From: Allomuricauda sp. M10
GTDB lineage: Bacteria; Bacteroidota; Bacteroidia; Flavobacteriales; Flavobacteriaceae
Direction of reading: 5' to 3'
Assembly: GCF_020782875.1 (NCBI RefSeq)
Contig: NZ_JAJGBN010000006.1
Location: 186,001 to 250,000, forward strand
Length of the DNA: 64,000 nt
A program made the translations under genes and the position numbers. How positions within the stretch are numbered: the first letter of the stretch is position 1; each line of letters opens with the position of its first letter. Positions 24,265 to 33,784 of this stretch are shown here, piece after piece. A model generated the notes under the pieces. It saw nothing but the letters and a program-made list of their open reading frames with translations. It ran no database searches and was not told the DNA's origin.

Positions 24265-24344
24265 TGTCATTTCGAGCGTAGTGAGAAATCTCATTTCAAG
24301 CTAAGAATATGAGATTCCTCGTCACTTTGTTCTGTCGGAATGAC
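24265..24344. repeat. Inverted-repeat element, third copy
   Basis: TGTCATTTCGAGCGTAG with GAGAAATCTCAT leads in, and ATGAGATTCCTCGTC with GGAATGACC closes it, so the outer and inner inverted repeats of the 6071-6161 family are both present. It fills the gap between the TPR gene start and serS end. Confidence 0.65.
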
Positions 24345-24457
24345 CAATAGTGCTCAAAAATGAATGCTATTGATTTTAAAACACAGTGTTTTATTTCAAA
24401 TATAACGCAGAAATGCTGGGGATTCTGTTAAGTGAATCCAAATAATGATTGAAAAAC

Positions 24458-25729
24458 CTAGTCGATGAGCTCGAACCCGCAATACGGGACAAGGGCATCG
24501 GGGATTTTAATACCGTTTTCGGTCTGATAATTTTCCAAGATACCCGCCAAAACCCTAGGCAAGGCCAAAGAGCTTCCGTTCAAGGTGTGGGCCAATTGAC
24601 TTTTACCGTTTTCATCCTTGTAACGCAGTTTTAAACGGTTGGCTTGGAAAGTCTCAAAATTGGAAACAGAACTGATTTCCAACCAACGGTCCTGGGCAGT
24701 GGAGAACACTTCAAAATCGTAGGTGAGGGCAGAGGTAAAACCAAGATCTCCACCGCAAAGCCTTAATATTCGGTAGGGCAATTTCAACTCACGAAGAATG
24801 TTTTTCACATGCTCCACCATTTCGTCCAAAGCTTGGTACGAATTGTTGGGATGCTCCAATCGAACAATCTCCACTTTATCAAATTGATGCAAACGGTTCA
24901 ATCCACGTACATGGGCACCGTAACTTCCGGCTTCCCTTCTAAAACATGGGGTGTAACCTGTGTATTTTATAGGGAAATCACTTTCCGCCAAAATATCGTC
25001 CCTGTGCAAGTTGGTAACCGGTACTTCAGCAGTGGGGATTAGATATAGGTCATCAGCCTGAACGTGGTACATTTGCCCTTCCTTGTCTGGCAGCTGTCCG
25101 GTTCCATAACCAGAAGCTTCGTTCACCATATGGGGCACTTGCATTTCGGTATAGCCGGCCGCCGTGTTCTTATCCAAAAAGTAAGAGATCAAGGCACGTT
25201 GCAAACGAGCGCCTTTTCCTTTATAAACTGGAAATCCTGCACCAGTGATTTTTACCCCAAGCTCAAAATCGATGATGTCATATTTTTTGGCCAATTCCCA
25301 GTGGGGCATGGCACCTTCAAACAAGGTTGGGATGTCTCCTTCACGAAAAACCTCCTCATTGTCTGCATCTGAACTTCCGGCAGGAACAGAGCTGTGCGGA
25401 ACATTGGGAATCAAGTACAGTTGCTCCTGAAGCGCAGCCGCAGTGGCGTTGAGTTCGTCACCTAACTGCTTGGATGTTTCCTTAAAACCAGCGGTCTTTT
25501 CTTTTAAAGCGTTGGCTTCTTGAGCCTTGCCCGATTTGAAAAGGAGACCAATTTCCTTGGAAAGTTTGTTGGATTTCGCAAGTATGCCATCCAGTTCCGT
25601 TTGTATGGAACGTCTTTTTTCATCCAATTCGATAACGGCAGCAATCATGGGTGCTGCATCGATGTTACGCTTTTTTAAAGCGGTGATGATACTTTCCTTG
25701 TTTTCCCTAATGGTCTGTAATTGAAGCAT
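24458..25729 (-). CDS. serS: Serine-tRNA ligase
   Basis: A 423-residue class II aminoacyl-tRNA synthetase that charges tRNA-Ser. Residues 1-110 form the N-terminal coiled-coil arm (DEKRRSIQTELDGILAKSNK). Motif 2 is TGYTPCFRREAGSYGAHVRGLNR. Motif 3 is LNGSSLALPRVLAGILENYQ. Other conserved blocks such as TAEVPVTNLHRD bind serine. Length and domain order are normal. It is preceded by a full promoter. Confidence 0.96.
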   Translation of the reverse strand: MLQLQTIRENKESIITALKKRNIDAAPMIAAVIELDEKRRSIQTELDGILAKSNKLSKEIGLLFKSGKAQEANALKEKTAGFKETSKQLGDELNATAAALQEQLYLIPNVPHSSVPAGSSDADNEEVFREGDIPTLFEGAMPHWELAKKYDIIDFELGVKITGAGFPVYKGKGARLQRALISYFLDKNTAAGYTEMQVPHMVNEASGYGTGQLPDKEGQMYHVQADDLYLIPTAEVPVTNLHRDDILAESDFPIKYTGYTPCFRREAGSYGAHVRGLNRLHQFDKVEIVRLEHPNNSYQALDEMVEHVKNILRELKLPYRILRLCGGDLGFTSALTYDFEVFSTAQDRWLEISSVSNFETFQANRLKLRYKDENGKSQLAHTLNGSSLALPRVLAGILENYQTENGIKIPDALVPYCGFELID

Positions 25730-25746
25730 GGCCTTGTTTTGTGCGG

Positions 25747-25777
25747 CAAATTTAATTCAATCTGAAGAAGTGCCCAA
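25747..25777 (-). promoter_or_regulatory. serS promoter (TTG, N20, TAAATTTG)
   Basis: On the minus strand, TTG (plus CAA at 25775-25777) is followed after 20 bp by TAAATTTG (plus 25747-25754). This matches the TTG-N17-23-TAnnTTTG pattern of Bacteroidota. The start codon follows 17 bp after the box. Confidence 0.7.
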
Positions 25778-25836
25778 CAATATTCGTTAGGCATCCAAAT
25801 AGATGTTATTTTTTGTTCCTTTTGAAATGTAACTGA

Positions 25837-26769
25837 TTATTTGTTGGATATCAGTTCCAAGGACCGTACCCTGTCTTTTTGTAGTTGTTGTTTCAGTTCT
25901 TCTACGGAATTGAACTTATGTTCAGCCCTAATTCGATGCAGGATGTTGACCTGTACTTTCTTGCCGTAAAGGTCTCCGTCGAAATCAAAAAAATTCACCT
26001 CAATGCTTTTGGTGGTGCCATCAACAGTGGGATTAAAACCAATGTTCATCATGCCGAAATATTCCTTTCCTTCCAAGGTACTTTTCACTACGTACACCCC
26101 GGTTTTTGGGATGAGTTTGTATTCTTCTTCAATGTGAAGGTTTGCTGTGGGGAATCCAAATTCTTTGCCCAAACCTTTTCCTTTTCCGATAATGCCGGTC
26201 AGCATGTAAGCATAGCTTAGGTAGCTGTTTGCCGTTTCAATATCGCCTTCCAAAAGGGCATTCCGAATCTTGGTTGAACTCACCGAAACATCGTCTATTT
26301 CCTGGGCGGGAATTTCTTCCACATCAAAACCTAGGGTATTGCCAAAAGCGATCAAATCTTGAATGTTGGCATTTCTGTTTCTTCCAAATCGGTGGTCATA
26401 CCCGATGATTATTTTTTTGGCCTTGAGACCATCAACCAATATATCTTCCACAAATTCAGTAGCCGTTAGTCTCGAAAATTCCTTGGTAAAGGGATGGATG
26501 ATCAAATAGTCGAGCCCCAAAGTTTCCATGATCTGTTTTTTCTCTTCCAAGGTGTTCAATAGCTTGATATCCACATCCTTTTGAAGCACCATTCGCGGAT
26601 GCGGGAAAAAAGTGAGCACCGTGGATTTCAGGTTGGTGGCTTTGGCATTATTTATGAGGCGTTCCAATATCTTTCGGTGACCAAGATGTACCCCATCGAA
26701 GGTTCCGATGGTGATAATCGTTTGATTTGGAATGTCTTTGAAGAGAGAAATGTTCTGGATTGTTTCCAA
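25837..26769 (-). CDS. ribF: Bifunctional riboflavin kinase / FMN adenylyltransferase
   Basis: A 310-residue enzyme that makes FMN and then FAD from riboflavin. The N-terminal adenylyltransferase half has TIGTFDGVHLGHRKILE (nucleotidyl-transferase HxGH motif) and GYDHRFGRNR. The C-terminal kinase half has TGIIGKGKGLGKEFGFPTAN (flavokinase PTAN motif) and EVNFFDFDGDLYGKKV. It is divergently transcribed from the metallopeptidase gene, with a 56-bp gap to the start I choose for that gene. Confidence 0.95.
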   Translation of the reverse strand: METIQNISLFKDIPNQTIITIGTFDGVHLGHRKILERLINNAKATNLKSTVLTFFPHPRMVLQKDVDIKLLNTLEEKKQIMETLGLDYLIIHPFTKEFSRLTATEFVEDILVDGLKAKKIIIGYDHRFGRNRNANIQDLIAFGNTLGFDVEEIPAQEIDDVSVSSTKIRNALLEGDIETANSYLSYAYMLTGIIGKGKGLGKEFGFPTANLHIEEEYKLIPKTGVYVVKSTLEGKEYFGMMNIGFNPTVDGTTKSIEVNFFDFDGDLYGKKVQVNILHRIRAEHKFNSVEELKQQLQKDRVRSLELISNK

Positions 26770-26792
26770 GCGATCAAGAAATAAAAAAGGCT

Positions 26793-26800
26793 TACATTTG
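26793..26800 (+). promoter_or_regulatory. -7 box (TACATTTG) of the metallopeptidase
   Basis: TACATTTG is a full TAnnTTTG match. Transcription should start about 26807, leaving almost no leader before the first ATG (26811). This supports the second ATG (26826) as the real start. Confidence 0.5.
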
Positions 26801-26825
26801 AAATTATACTATGCCCAAAATCTGT

Positions 26826-29800
26826 ATGAGAGCTAAATTACACCTAGTTTTTTCAATAACCATATTTTTTAGCTGCTTTTGCATTTACGGGCAGCAGGGC
26901 TATTGGAAGAACATTCCCAAGCAATCTACATTAAAGAGCGCGTCCATCAAAGATATGGGCAAGGCGAAAAAAGTCTTCTCCTTGGACCGACAGGTTTTTA
27001 TGGATGAGATGAAGACCTTCGGCACTTCAAAAAGCGCAAACAAGGTTGTCTATCTGCCGGATGGCGAAGGAAACATCATCCCGTTTACCTTAAAGGAAAC
27101 ACCGGTCATGCACCCTGATCTGGCCAAGAAGTATCCCAACATTAAATCATATTCCGGTACTAGTTCCGACGGAAAGTACAAGGTGAAATTGAGCAGCTCC
27201 CAAAAGGGATTGGAGAGTATGATCATCAATCTAAAAAACCATGAACAAACGTTTATGGAACCCATTTCCAACAAAACGGATGCCTATGTTTTGTATGCGA
27301 AAGGAGCAGGTCTCACTTCCAAAGATGATTTTATTTGTGAAACGGTTGAAACGCTTTTGACCACCTCCAAAACCATTACGCCTTTGGTGGATGACCAGGT
27401 GTTGCGCAAATATAGGATTGCCGTTTCCGCTACGGGAGAATATACCCAGGGCAAAGGAGGCACGGTTGAAGACGCCCTCGCAGGGATCAATGCTACGATT
27501 ACCCGCATCAATGAGGTTTTTGAGACCGATTTGGCCGTTACCCTGGAACTCATTGCCAACAATGACCTGTTAATTTTTACAAATCCTAATACAGATCCCT
27601 ACGGAAGCAGCTTGAATTCTGAAGTGCAAGCGACCATAACCTCCATTATTGGGGAGGCCAACTATGATGTAGGTCATTTGTTCCACAAGGTGAACGATCC
27701 CGAATTGAACAACGGTAATGCCGGTTTCATCGGGGCTGTTTGTGTGGATAATAGGAAAGGAAGTGGGTTCTCCGCTTCTTCCACTCCCGAGGGGGATGTG
27801 TTCGATTTGGATTATGTGGCCCATGAACTAGGCCATCAATTTGGTGCCAACCACACGTGGTCGTTTGAATCGGAAGGTACCGGGGTACAGGCAGAACCTG
27901 GGAGCGGAACCACCATTATGGGTTATGCCGGTATCACACAAGCCAATGATGTGGCTCCAAATGGGGACGATTATTATCATTATTACAGTATACAACAAAT
28001 ATCAGATTATTTACAGACCACCTCTTGTGCCCAGGTAACCCCGTTGACCAATTCGCCGCCCGTTCTCTCACCAGTAGGGGATTATACCATTCCCAAGGGA
28101 ACCGCCTTTGTTTTGGAAGGCATTGCAACCGACCCCGATGTGGGCGATGTGCTGTCCTATACTTGGGAACAGATAGATGATGGAGTGGTAACCAACACCA
28201 CTTTCGGGCCAACGAATCCTAGTGGTGCCAACTTCAGGTCGTTACCTCCAAGTGCGGATCCCATTCGCTATTTTCCAAAACTATCGGAAGTTACCCAAGG
28301 CAACTTGACCCAAGTAAACCCAACCGAAAACGAAGCTTGGGAAACGGTATCCGAAATTGAACGCACCTTGAATTTTGCTTTTACCGTCAGGGACAATGCC
28401 TTAGGTGGAGGTCAGGTGGTTTCGGATGTGCTGGCCGTAAACGTGTTAAAGGCGGCGGGCCCATTTGTGGTCACCTCCCAAAGTACCAATGAAGTTTACA
28501 CGGCTGGATCCATTCAAGAAATTACTTGGGATGTGGCCAATACCAATATTCTGCCCATCAACGCACAGTTGGTGGATATTTTTCTTTCTCTTGATGGAGG
28601 GCAAACTTTCCCCATTATTTTAGCAGAGGATGAACTCAATGATGGGTCGGCCAATATTTTATTGCCAGGGGATGCCACGACCGGTGCACGCATCATGGTG
28701 AAGGCCAGTGACAATATTTTCTTTGCAATCAATGCATCCAATTTTACCATTGAACAATCGCAAGTGGTATTGCATTTTGACCAATTGGAATTTGAGGTGT
28801 GCCAACCGGACGACCTTGTGATTCCTTTTGTATATGAAACGTATGCTGGTTTTAACGAAACATCAACCTTTACAGCTGATGTGCCAGCTGGACTTACAGC
28901 CGTTTTTGCTCCTACCAATGCCACGACAAACGATACTGCCGTCAGTTTGACCTTATCCAATACCGGTGGTGTAGCTGCAGGACTTTATGATATTACGGTG
29001 ACCTCCACTTCAGCTTCAGTGACCAAAAGTGTAGTGCTTTCCGTTGCTATTGAGGATACCACTTTCTCGGATGTGGTGTTGCTTTCGCCAACAAATGGGC
29101 AAGGTGGGGTCTCCTTGGATGCCCAATTGTCTTGGGAAGAAAATCCATTGTTCACCCAATATGATGTAGAAGTTTCAACCGATGCCGGTTTTGTCAATGT
29201 AATCGAATCGGCCACTGTTCCTTTCAATTTTTATAAGACGACCAGTTTGCAACAGGAGACTGAATATTTTTGGCGGGTAAGACCTAGTAATGGCTGCGGT
29301 ACAGGAACATTTGGTACAGCCTTTAGTTTCATCACTTCCCAGGTGGATTGCAAGAATATGGAATCCAGTGATTTGCCGATAACCATTTCTTCCACCGGAA
29401 CCCCCACTATTACCACATCAGTGTTTTTCTGGGAAGATCTTCCCATTTCCGATGTCAATGTAAACCTGGAACTGGACCATAGCTATTTGGAGGATCTGGT
29501 AATTACGCTAATTTCTCCTGAAGGTACCCGTGTAGCCTTGCTTTCCAATACGTGTGGGGATCTAAACAATATCAATGCAGTGTTCGATGATGAAGGAGAC
29601 CCCATAACCTGTAATGGTAATCCTGCAGTTTCCGGAACCGTGAGTCCTCTTGGTTCCTTGGCCTCCCTAAAGGGAGAATCCATTTTGGGAGAGTGGATTT
29701 TGGAAATCAAGGATACGGCCGCAAGTGATGGAGGTACCCTGATCGGTTTTTCCTTGGATGTTTGCGTGGAAGGCAGTTACCGACCCGATGCTGACGAGGA

Positions 29801-30599
29801 TGGTGTTTTTGATGATGGCGATGACCTATGCCTGGGAACCCCAAAGGGTGTCGCGGTCAATACCAACGGATGCGCTGTATACCGATTTGATGCCGACAAT
29901 TTTGAAGTAGAGATTCAAAGTGAAACCTGTAGAAGCAGCAACAATGGTTCGGTGACCATTACTCCTGTGGATACGTCTATAACCTATACTGTTGTTTTTG
30001 ATGGCGGTGGCACTCCTACCACTGTGGATTTTTCCAATTCCCAAACGTTTGGAAACTTGGCCGCTGGGGAATATTCTTTCTGCATAACGGGAACCAATGG
30101 GATGATTACCTATGAAGAGGTATGCTTCAGTGTGGTGATCACCGAACCGGATATTTTGGATGTGGACGCCTTGATCGATGCCGGAATTTTAAGTCTTGAC
30201 CTTAGCGGCGCCGACTTTTACAATGTGGAATTGAACGGATTGGTAACACAGACCCAAGCTTCCAAGATACAATTACCCATGAAGGAAGGAGTGAATACTT
30301 TACGCGTGTATTCCGATCTTCCATGCCAGGGCGTTGTTGAAAAGACTTTCTTTTATTCTACCAAACCCATATTATCACCAAACCCAGTGGATTCTGTTAC
30401 GGAAGTCTATTTGGGAGGTTATGAAGGGAAGGTGGATATCCAAATTTATTCCGGCAACGGACGATTGGTGATGTCCATGCAAAAAACGGTCAATGGGGAA
30501 AACCTTGAAATGGATTTGTCCGTACTGCCAAGGGGAATCTATTACTTGGGTTTGACCAAGGATGGGGCACAGGAAATGTTTAAATTTATTAAGAGATGA
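26826..30599 (+). CDS. Secreted reprolysin-like (M12B) metallopeptidase with P-domain and T9SS type A sorting domain
   Basis: About 1257 residues, exported through the Sec pathway (signal peptide MRAKLHLVFSITIFFSCFCIYG) and then the type IX system. Residues about 195-400 hold the zinc protease: HELGHQFGANHTW gives three His ligands and the catalytic Glu, and a Met-turn-like GYAGI follows. Next come Ig/fibronectin-like regions and a proprotein-convertase P-domain near 840-985 (LELDHSYLEDLVITLISPEGT). A thrombospondin type 3-like calcium motif (DADEDGVFDDGDD) follows. The last 75 residues (ILSPNPVDSVTEVYL...LPRGIYYLGLTKDG) are a T9SS type A C-terminal sorting domain. It probably degrades extracellular protein. 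A small lipoprotein gene overlaps the stop by 4 bp. Confidence 0.92.
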   Translation: MRAKLHLVFSITIFFSCFCIYGQQGYWKNIPKQSTLKSASIKDMGKAKKVFSLDRQVFMDEMKTFGTSKSANKVVYLPDGEGNIIPFTLKETPVMHPDLAKKYPNIKSYSGTSSDGKYKVKLSSSQKGLESMIINLKNHEQTFMEPISNKTDAYVLYAKGAGLTSKDDFICETVETLLTTSKTITPLVDDQVLRKYRIAVSATGEYTQGKGGTVEDALAGINATITRINEVFETDLAVTLELIANNDLLIFTNPNTDPYGSSLNSEVQATITSIIGEANYDVGHLFHKVNDPELNNGNAGFIGAVCVDNRKGSGFSASSTPEGDVFDLDYVAHELGHQFGANHTWSFESEGTGVQAEPGSGTTIMGYAGITQANDVAPNGDDYYHYYSIQQISDYLQTTSCAQVTPLTNSPPVLSPVGDYTIPKGTAFVLEGIATDPDVGDVLSYTWEQIDDGVVTNTTFGPTNPSGANFRSLPPSADPIRYFPKLSEVTQGNLTQVNPTENEAWETVSEIERTLNFAFTVRDNALGGGQVVSDVLAVNVLKAAGPFVVTSQSTNEVYTAGSIQEITWDVANTNILPINAQLVDIFLSLDGGQTFPIILAEDELNDGSANILLPGDATTGARIMVKASDNIFFAINASNFTIEQSQVVLHFDQLEFEVCQPDDLVIPFVYETYAGFNETSTFTADVPAGLTAVFAPTNATTNDTAVSLTLSNTGGVAAGLYDITVTSTSASVTKSVVLSVAIEDTTFSDVVLLSPTNGQGGVSLDAQLSWEENPLFTQYDVEVSTDAGFVNVIESATVPFNFYKTTSLQQETEYFWRVRPSNGCGTGTFGTAFSFITSQVDCKNMESSDLPITISSTGTPTITTSVFFWEDLPISDVNVNLELDHSYLEDLVITLISPEGTRVALLSNTCGDLNNINAVFDDEGDPITCNGNPAVSGTVSPLGSLASLKGESILGEWILEIKDTAASDGGTLIGFSLDVCVEGSYRPDADEDGVFDDGDDLCLGTPKGVAVNTNGCAVYRFDADNFEVEIQSETCRSSNNGSVTITPVDTSITYTVVFDGGGTPTTVDFSNSQTFGNLAAGEYSFCITGTNGMITYEEVCFSVVITEPDILDVDALIDAGILSLDLSGADFYNVELNGLVTQTQASKIQLPMKEGVNTLRVYSDLPCQGVVEKTFFYSTKPILSPNPVDSVTEVYLGGYEGKVDIQIYSGNGRLVMSMQKTVNGENLEMDLSVLPRGIYYLGLTKDGAQEMFKFIKR

Positions 30600-31282
30600 T
30601 GATGCGGAAACTGCTCTATATATCCATCTTGGGGTTTTTGGTTGCTTGTAGCAAGGATAATACGCCACCTGCACCTCAAGGCGCCCTTTTGGTCTTTCCG
30701 GAAGAGAACTCCGAATGTACCACTGGAACTAGCGTGAATGAGACCTTGAGCCAGGTCACGTTTCGTTGGAATACCAGTAAAAATACCGATAGCTACACGT
30801 TGAGCGTGATTAACTTGAATACCAATGTACCCCAGAATATTTCCACAGCCGCTACATCCGCTAGCTTGTCCATAGCCAAAGGAACCCCTTTTGCTTGGTC
30901 GGTAACTTCCCGAAATTCAAAATCGGACCAAGTGGCAACAAGTGAGACCTGGTTGTTCTATAATGCAGGTTCGCAGACCACTTATGCCCCGTTTCCGGCG
31001 CAATTGGTGAGTCCTGCTTCCGGTACTACAGTACAAAAAGATATTGCCAATGAGGTTGAACTGGAATGGTCAGGGGCCGATGTGGACAATGATATAGACA
31101 CCTTTGAAGTCTATTTTTCCGATGTAAATCCACCTACAACTTTATTGGGAACGACTAACGCTTCTACCATGAAATTGGCGGCAAGTGTTGAGTCTGCTAC
31201 GGTGTACTATTGGAAAGTGATCACCACAGATTTGGAAGGCAATACTTCGGACTCCGGGGTGTTCGAGTTTAAGGTATTCTAG
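30596..31282 (+). CDS. Fibronectin-like lipoprotein coupled to the metallopeptidase
   Basis: A 228-residue predicted lipoprotein (lipobox GFLVACSKD, Cys at about 18). It contains two fibronectin type III-like modules rich in Ser and Thr (VTFRWNTSKNTDSYTLSVIN and VELEWSGADVDNDIDTFEVYF). The ATG overlaps the stop of the preceding protease (ATGA), so the two are translationally coupled. It could act at the outer surface as a substrate-binding or tethering partner of the protease, which is inference from the coupling. The exact family was not recognised. Alternative starts at 30599 and 30602 differ only by one or two Met. Confidence 0.8.
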   Translation: MMMRKLLYISILGFLVACSKDNTPPAPQGALLVFPEENSECTTGTSVNETLSQVTFRWNTSKNTDSYTLSVINLNTNVPQNISTAATSASLSIAKGTPFAWSVTSRNSKSDQVATSETWLFYNAGSQTTYAPFPAQLVSPASGTTVQKDIANEVELEWSGADVDNDIDTFEVYFSDVNPPTTLLGTTNASTMKLAASVESATVYYWKVITTDLEGNTSDSGVFEFKVF

Positions 31283-31283
31283 G

Positions 31284-31913
31284 TTATTTGCCGTTGAACT
31301 CGTTCATGGTATTTTTTACCCCGGCGAATACGAAAGAACGTACTAGATCCGCGGCAATCATTAATCGATCAGGCATAGCCTTGACTTCTTCAGTATTCCA
31401 TTTCCCCAAAACGTAATCAACTTGGCGGCCTTTGCCAAAATCGGAACCCACACCAAATCTAAAACGATTATAGGTAACGGTTTGAAGTACATTTTGAACA
31501 TCTTTCAGGCCATTGTGGCCTCCATCGCTGCCCTTGGTTTTCAGTCGGATGGTACCAAAAGGCAGGTTGATGTCGTCCGTAATGATAAGAAGGTTGTCCA
31601 ATGGGATGTTTTCCTGTTCCATCCAATACTTTACAGCCTTTCCACTGAGGTTCATATAGGTGGATGGTTTCAGGCAAATGATGCTTTTGCCCTTGTGCTT
31701 GAAGGAGCCAACAGAGCCTAGTTTGGCACTTTCAAAAGTAAAAGCCTCCTGTTCGGCCAAAAAATCTAGGACTTTGAATCCGATGTTATGACGGGTTTCA
31801 TCATAGTCGGACCCAATATTGCCAAGCCCAACAATCAAGAATTTTTTCATGGGATCTGTTTCTTCCAAAAGTGATGGTCTGCCAAATAATCTTTGAATGA
31901 ACTGGAACATCAA
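31284..31913 (-). CDS. pth: Peptidyl-tRNA hydrolase
   Basis: A 209-residue enzyme that frees stalled peptidyl-tRNA. KKFLIVGLGNIGSDYDETRHNIG is the signature with the Asn and catalytic His, KPSTYMNLSGKAV contains the substrate-binding Asn, and GSDGGHNGLKDV the second Asn/His block. The first 21 residues (MMFQFIQRLFGRPSL) are an extension; a start at the Met just before KKFL is the alternative. It is last in the prs-rplY-pth order conserved widely, and its stop is 1 bp from that of the facing lipoprotein gene. Confidence 0.95.
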   Translation of the reverse strand: MMFQFIQRLFGRPSLLEETDPMKKFLIVGLGNIGSDYDETRHNIGFKVLDFLAEQEAFTFESAKLGSVGSFKHKGKSIICLKPSTYMNLSGKAVKYWMEQENIPLDNLLIITDDINLPFGTIRLKTKGSDGGHNGLKDVQNVLQTVTYNRFRFGVGSDFGKGRQVDYVLGKWNTEEVKAMPDRLMIAADLVRSFVFAGVKNTMNEFNGK

Positions 31914-31930
31914 CAGGGTTGTAAAAGTCT

Positions 31931-31982
31931 AAAAATACAAAAGCATCCCCAATTGTTCATAAGAGCCAATGCAGGGATGCTT
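31931..31982 (-). terminator. Hairpin with T-tract between rplY and pth
   Basis: AAGCATCCC (31941-31949) pairs with GGGATGCTT (31974-31982) around a 24-base loop. On the minus strand a TTTTGTATTTTT run follows. It probably ends or attenuates the prs-rplY transcript ahead of pth. Confidence 0.55.
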
Positions 31983-32000
31983 AAAATGTTGTGGTTTGGA

Positions 32001-32636
32001 CTATTCCGTAGCCTCGGCAGCTTCAGTAGCTTCAGCGGCTGGAGCCTCAGCACCTTCCTCTTCTTCATCTTCCGAATCATCGGCAACAGAAGTTCTGGAA
32101 GCTTTCACCTGTACAACAGATGTGTTGTCTGGGTGCAAAATGGAATAATCTTCGCTAAGCAGGGATTCCACTGAAATGGTACCACCAATCCTAAGTTTGG
32201 AGATGTTCACAGTGATGGAATCCGGTAGCAAATCTGGCAACGCCTTAATGGTAAGCTTTCTCTTTCTGAAAAGCAATCTACCACCGTTACGTACCCCTGG
32301 GGAATTTCCTTCCAAAATAACAGGAATGTCCATAGTAACTGGCTTGTCCTTGAACAACTGGTAGAAATCCACGTGGTAAATACTGTCGGTTACAGGATGG
32401 AATTGGATATCCTGCAATACGGCTTCAAAAGTTTGGCCGTTTTCCAACTCAATCACAGCAGTGTGAGCGTTTGGGGTGTAGACCAAATCTCTGAATGAAA
32501 ATTCTTCAACTGAAAAGTGAATTGGTTTATCCCCTCCGTACAGCACGCAAGGGACCTTTCCAGCATTACGTAGGGCCTTGGTAGCAACCTTGCCCACGCT
32601 TTCTCTTTGGGATCCTTTGATTGTAATTGACTTCAT
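32001..32636 (-). CDS. rplY: Ribosomal protein bL25 (general stress protein CTC form)
   Basis: A 211-residue long form of L25. The N-terminal L25 domain that binds 5S rRNA starts [20 protein letters not shown], with [16 protein letters not shown] and [22 protein letters not shown]-type second domain and an alanine/glutamate-rich, probably flexible tail ([19 protein letters not shown]) follow. It belongs to the prs-rplY-pth group. Confidence 0.94.
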   Translation of the reverse strand: MKSITIKGSQRESVGKVATKALRNAGKVPCVLYGGDKPIHFSVEEFSFRDLVYTPNAHTAVIELENGQTFEAVLQDIQFHPVTDSIYHVDFYQLFKDKPVTMDIPVILEGNSPGVRNGGRLLFRKRKLTIKALPDLLPDSITVNISKLRIGGTISVESLLSEDYSILHPDNTSVVQVKASRTSVADDSEDEEEEGAEAPAAEATEAAEATE

Positions 32637-32684
32637 AATTTCTATTAACTAATTAAATTAAATTCTAAACTTTTATTTCGAAGG

Positions 32685-33626
32685 CTACATCAAAAACTTC
32701 GAGGATATTGAGGTGTTGTGGTGGACCCGGTGCATTACATCTGCAAAAAGGTCGGCACAAGACAATACCCTAATTTTTTTCTGGTTATGATCGATCGGAA
32801 TGGAATCGGTTATGATCAATTCCGTCAACATCGATTTTTCAATTCTTTCATAGGCATTGCCAGAAAGCAACCCGTGTGTTGTTACGGCACGTACGCTAAT
32901 GGCTCCGCGTTCCATCATCAGGTCGGCAGCCTTGGTCAAGGTTCCGGCGGTATCCACCATATCATCTACCAAGACCACATTTTTTCCTGCAACGTCACCG
33001 ATGAGTTCCATGTGCGAAATCTCATTGGCCTTGGCCCTTTGTTTGTAACAGATCACTACATCACACTCCAACGCCTTGGAATAGGCATAGGCTCTTTTGG
33101 AACCTCCCATGTCCGGTGAAGCAATGCAGAGATTGTCCAAGTTCAAACTTTTCAGGTAGGGTAGGAACAAGGTAGAGGCGAACAGATGATCCACGGGTTT
33201 TTCAAAAAAACCTTGGATTTGATCAGCGTGTAGGTCCATGGTGATGATTCTCGTGGCACCTGCCGTTTCCAACATCTTGGCCACCAATTTGGCCGCGATC
33301 GGAACACGGGGTTTATCTTTTCTATCCTGTCTGGCCCAACCAAAATAAGGCATAACCGCAGTGATGTGTCTGGCAGAAGCGCGCTTGGCGGCATCTATCA
33401 TCAACAACATTTCCATTAAGTTTTCAGGTCCGGGATGGGTAGAGCCGATCAGAAAAATCCTGGCTCCACGAATGGATTCTTCAAACGAAGGTTGAAACTC
33501 CCCATCACTGTACCGTGAAAAAAGAACGTTCCCTAGTTCGGCCCCATAAGAAGCAGCAATTTTCTCGCCAAGCACCGTACTTTGGCTACACGCAAAAATT
33601 TTAGGTTCGGGAACTTGATAGGCCAT
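32685..33626 (-). CDS. prs: Ribose-phosphate diphosphokinase (PRPP synthetase)
   Basis: A 313-residue enzyme making phosphoribosyl pyrophosphate for nucleotides, His and Trp. Conserved blocks are the flexible loop PYFGWARQDRKDKPRVPIAAK, the metal/substrate segment TMDLHADQIQGFF, and the PRPP-binding loop VLVDDMVDTAGTLTKAA. It is the first gene of the prs-rplY-pth cluster. Confidence 0.96.
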   Translation of the reverse strand: MAYQVPEPKIFACSQSTVLGEKIAASYGAELGNVLFSRYSDGEFQPSFEESIRGARIFLIGSTHPGPENLMEMLLMIDAAKRASARHITAVMPYFGWARQDRKDKPRVPIAAKLVAKMLETAGATRIITMDLHADQIQGFFEKPVDHLFASTLFLPYLKSLNLDNLCIASPDMGGSKRAYAYSKALECDVVICYKQRAKANEISHMELIGDVAGKNVVLVDDMVDTAGTLTKAADLMMERGAISVRAVTTHGLLSGNAYERIEKSMLTELIITDSIPIDHNQKKIRVLSCADLFADVMHRVHHNTSISSKFLM

Positions 33627-33676
33627 TGCAAACTCTTGTTATCTAGCTTTTTAAAGGGCTATTTTCTAAAGAGGTG

Positions 33677-33684
33677 CAAATTTA
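33677..33684 (-). promoter_or_regulatory. -7 box (TAAATTTG) upstream of prs
   Basis: CAAATTTA on the plus strand is TAAATTTG on the minus strand, fitting TAnnTTTG, 50 bp before the prs start. No clear -33 element was found at standard spacing. Confidence 0.4.
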
Positions 33685-33725
33685 AAAATTAATTCGGGTT
33701 GCTAAAGGATAAATCAAACTATTTT

Positions 33726-33758
33726 TTGGTTGGAAATTAAAATATTTTGTTAGCTTTG
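33726..33758 (+). promoter_or_regulatory. tRNA-Leu promoter
   Basis: TAGCTTTG (33751-33758) fits TAnnTTTG. TTG triplets at 33726-33728 (22 bp) and 33730-33732 (18 bp) fit the -33 spacing. The mature tRNA begins 26 bp downstream. Confidence 0.65.
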
Positions 33759-33784
33759 CAGTCGCATTTTGAAAATGCCATGAT

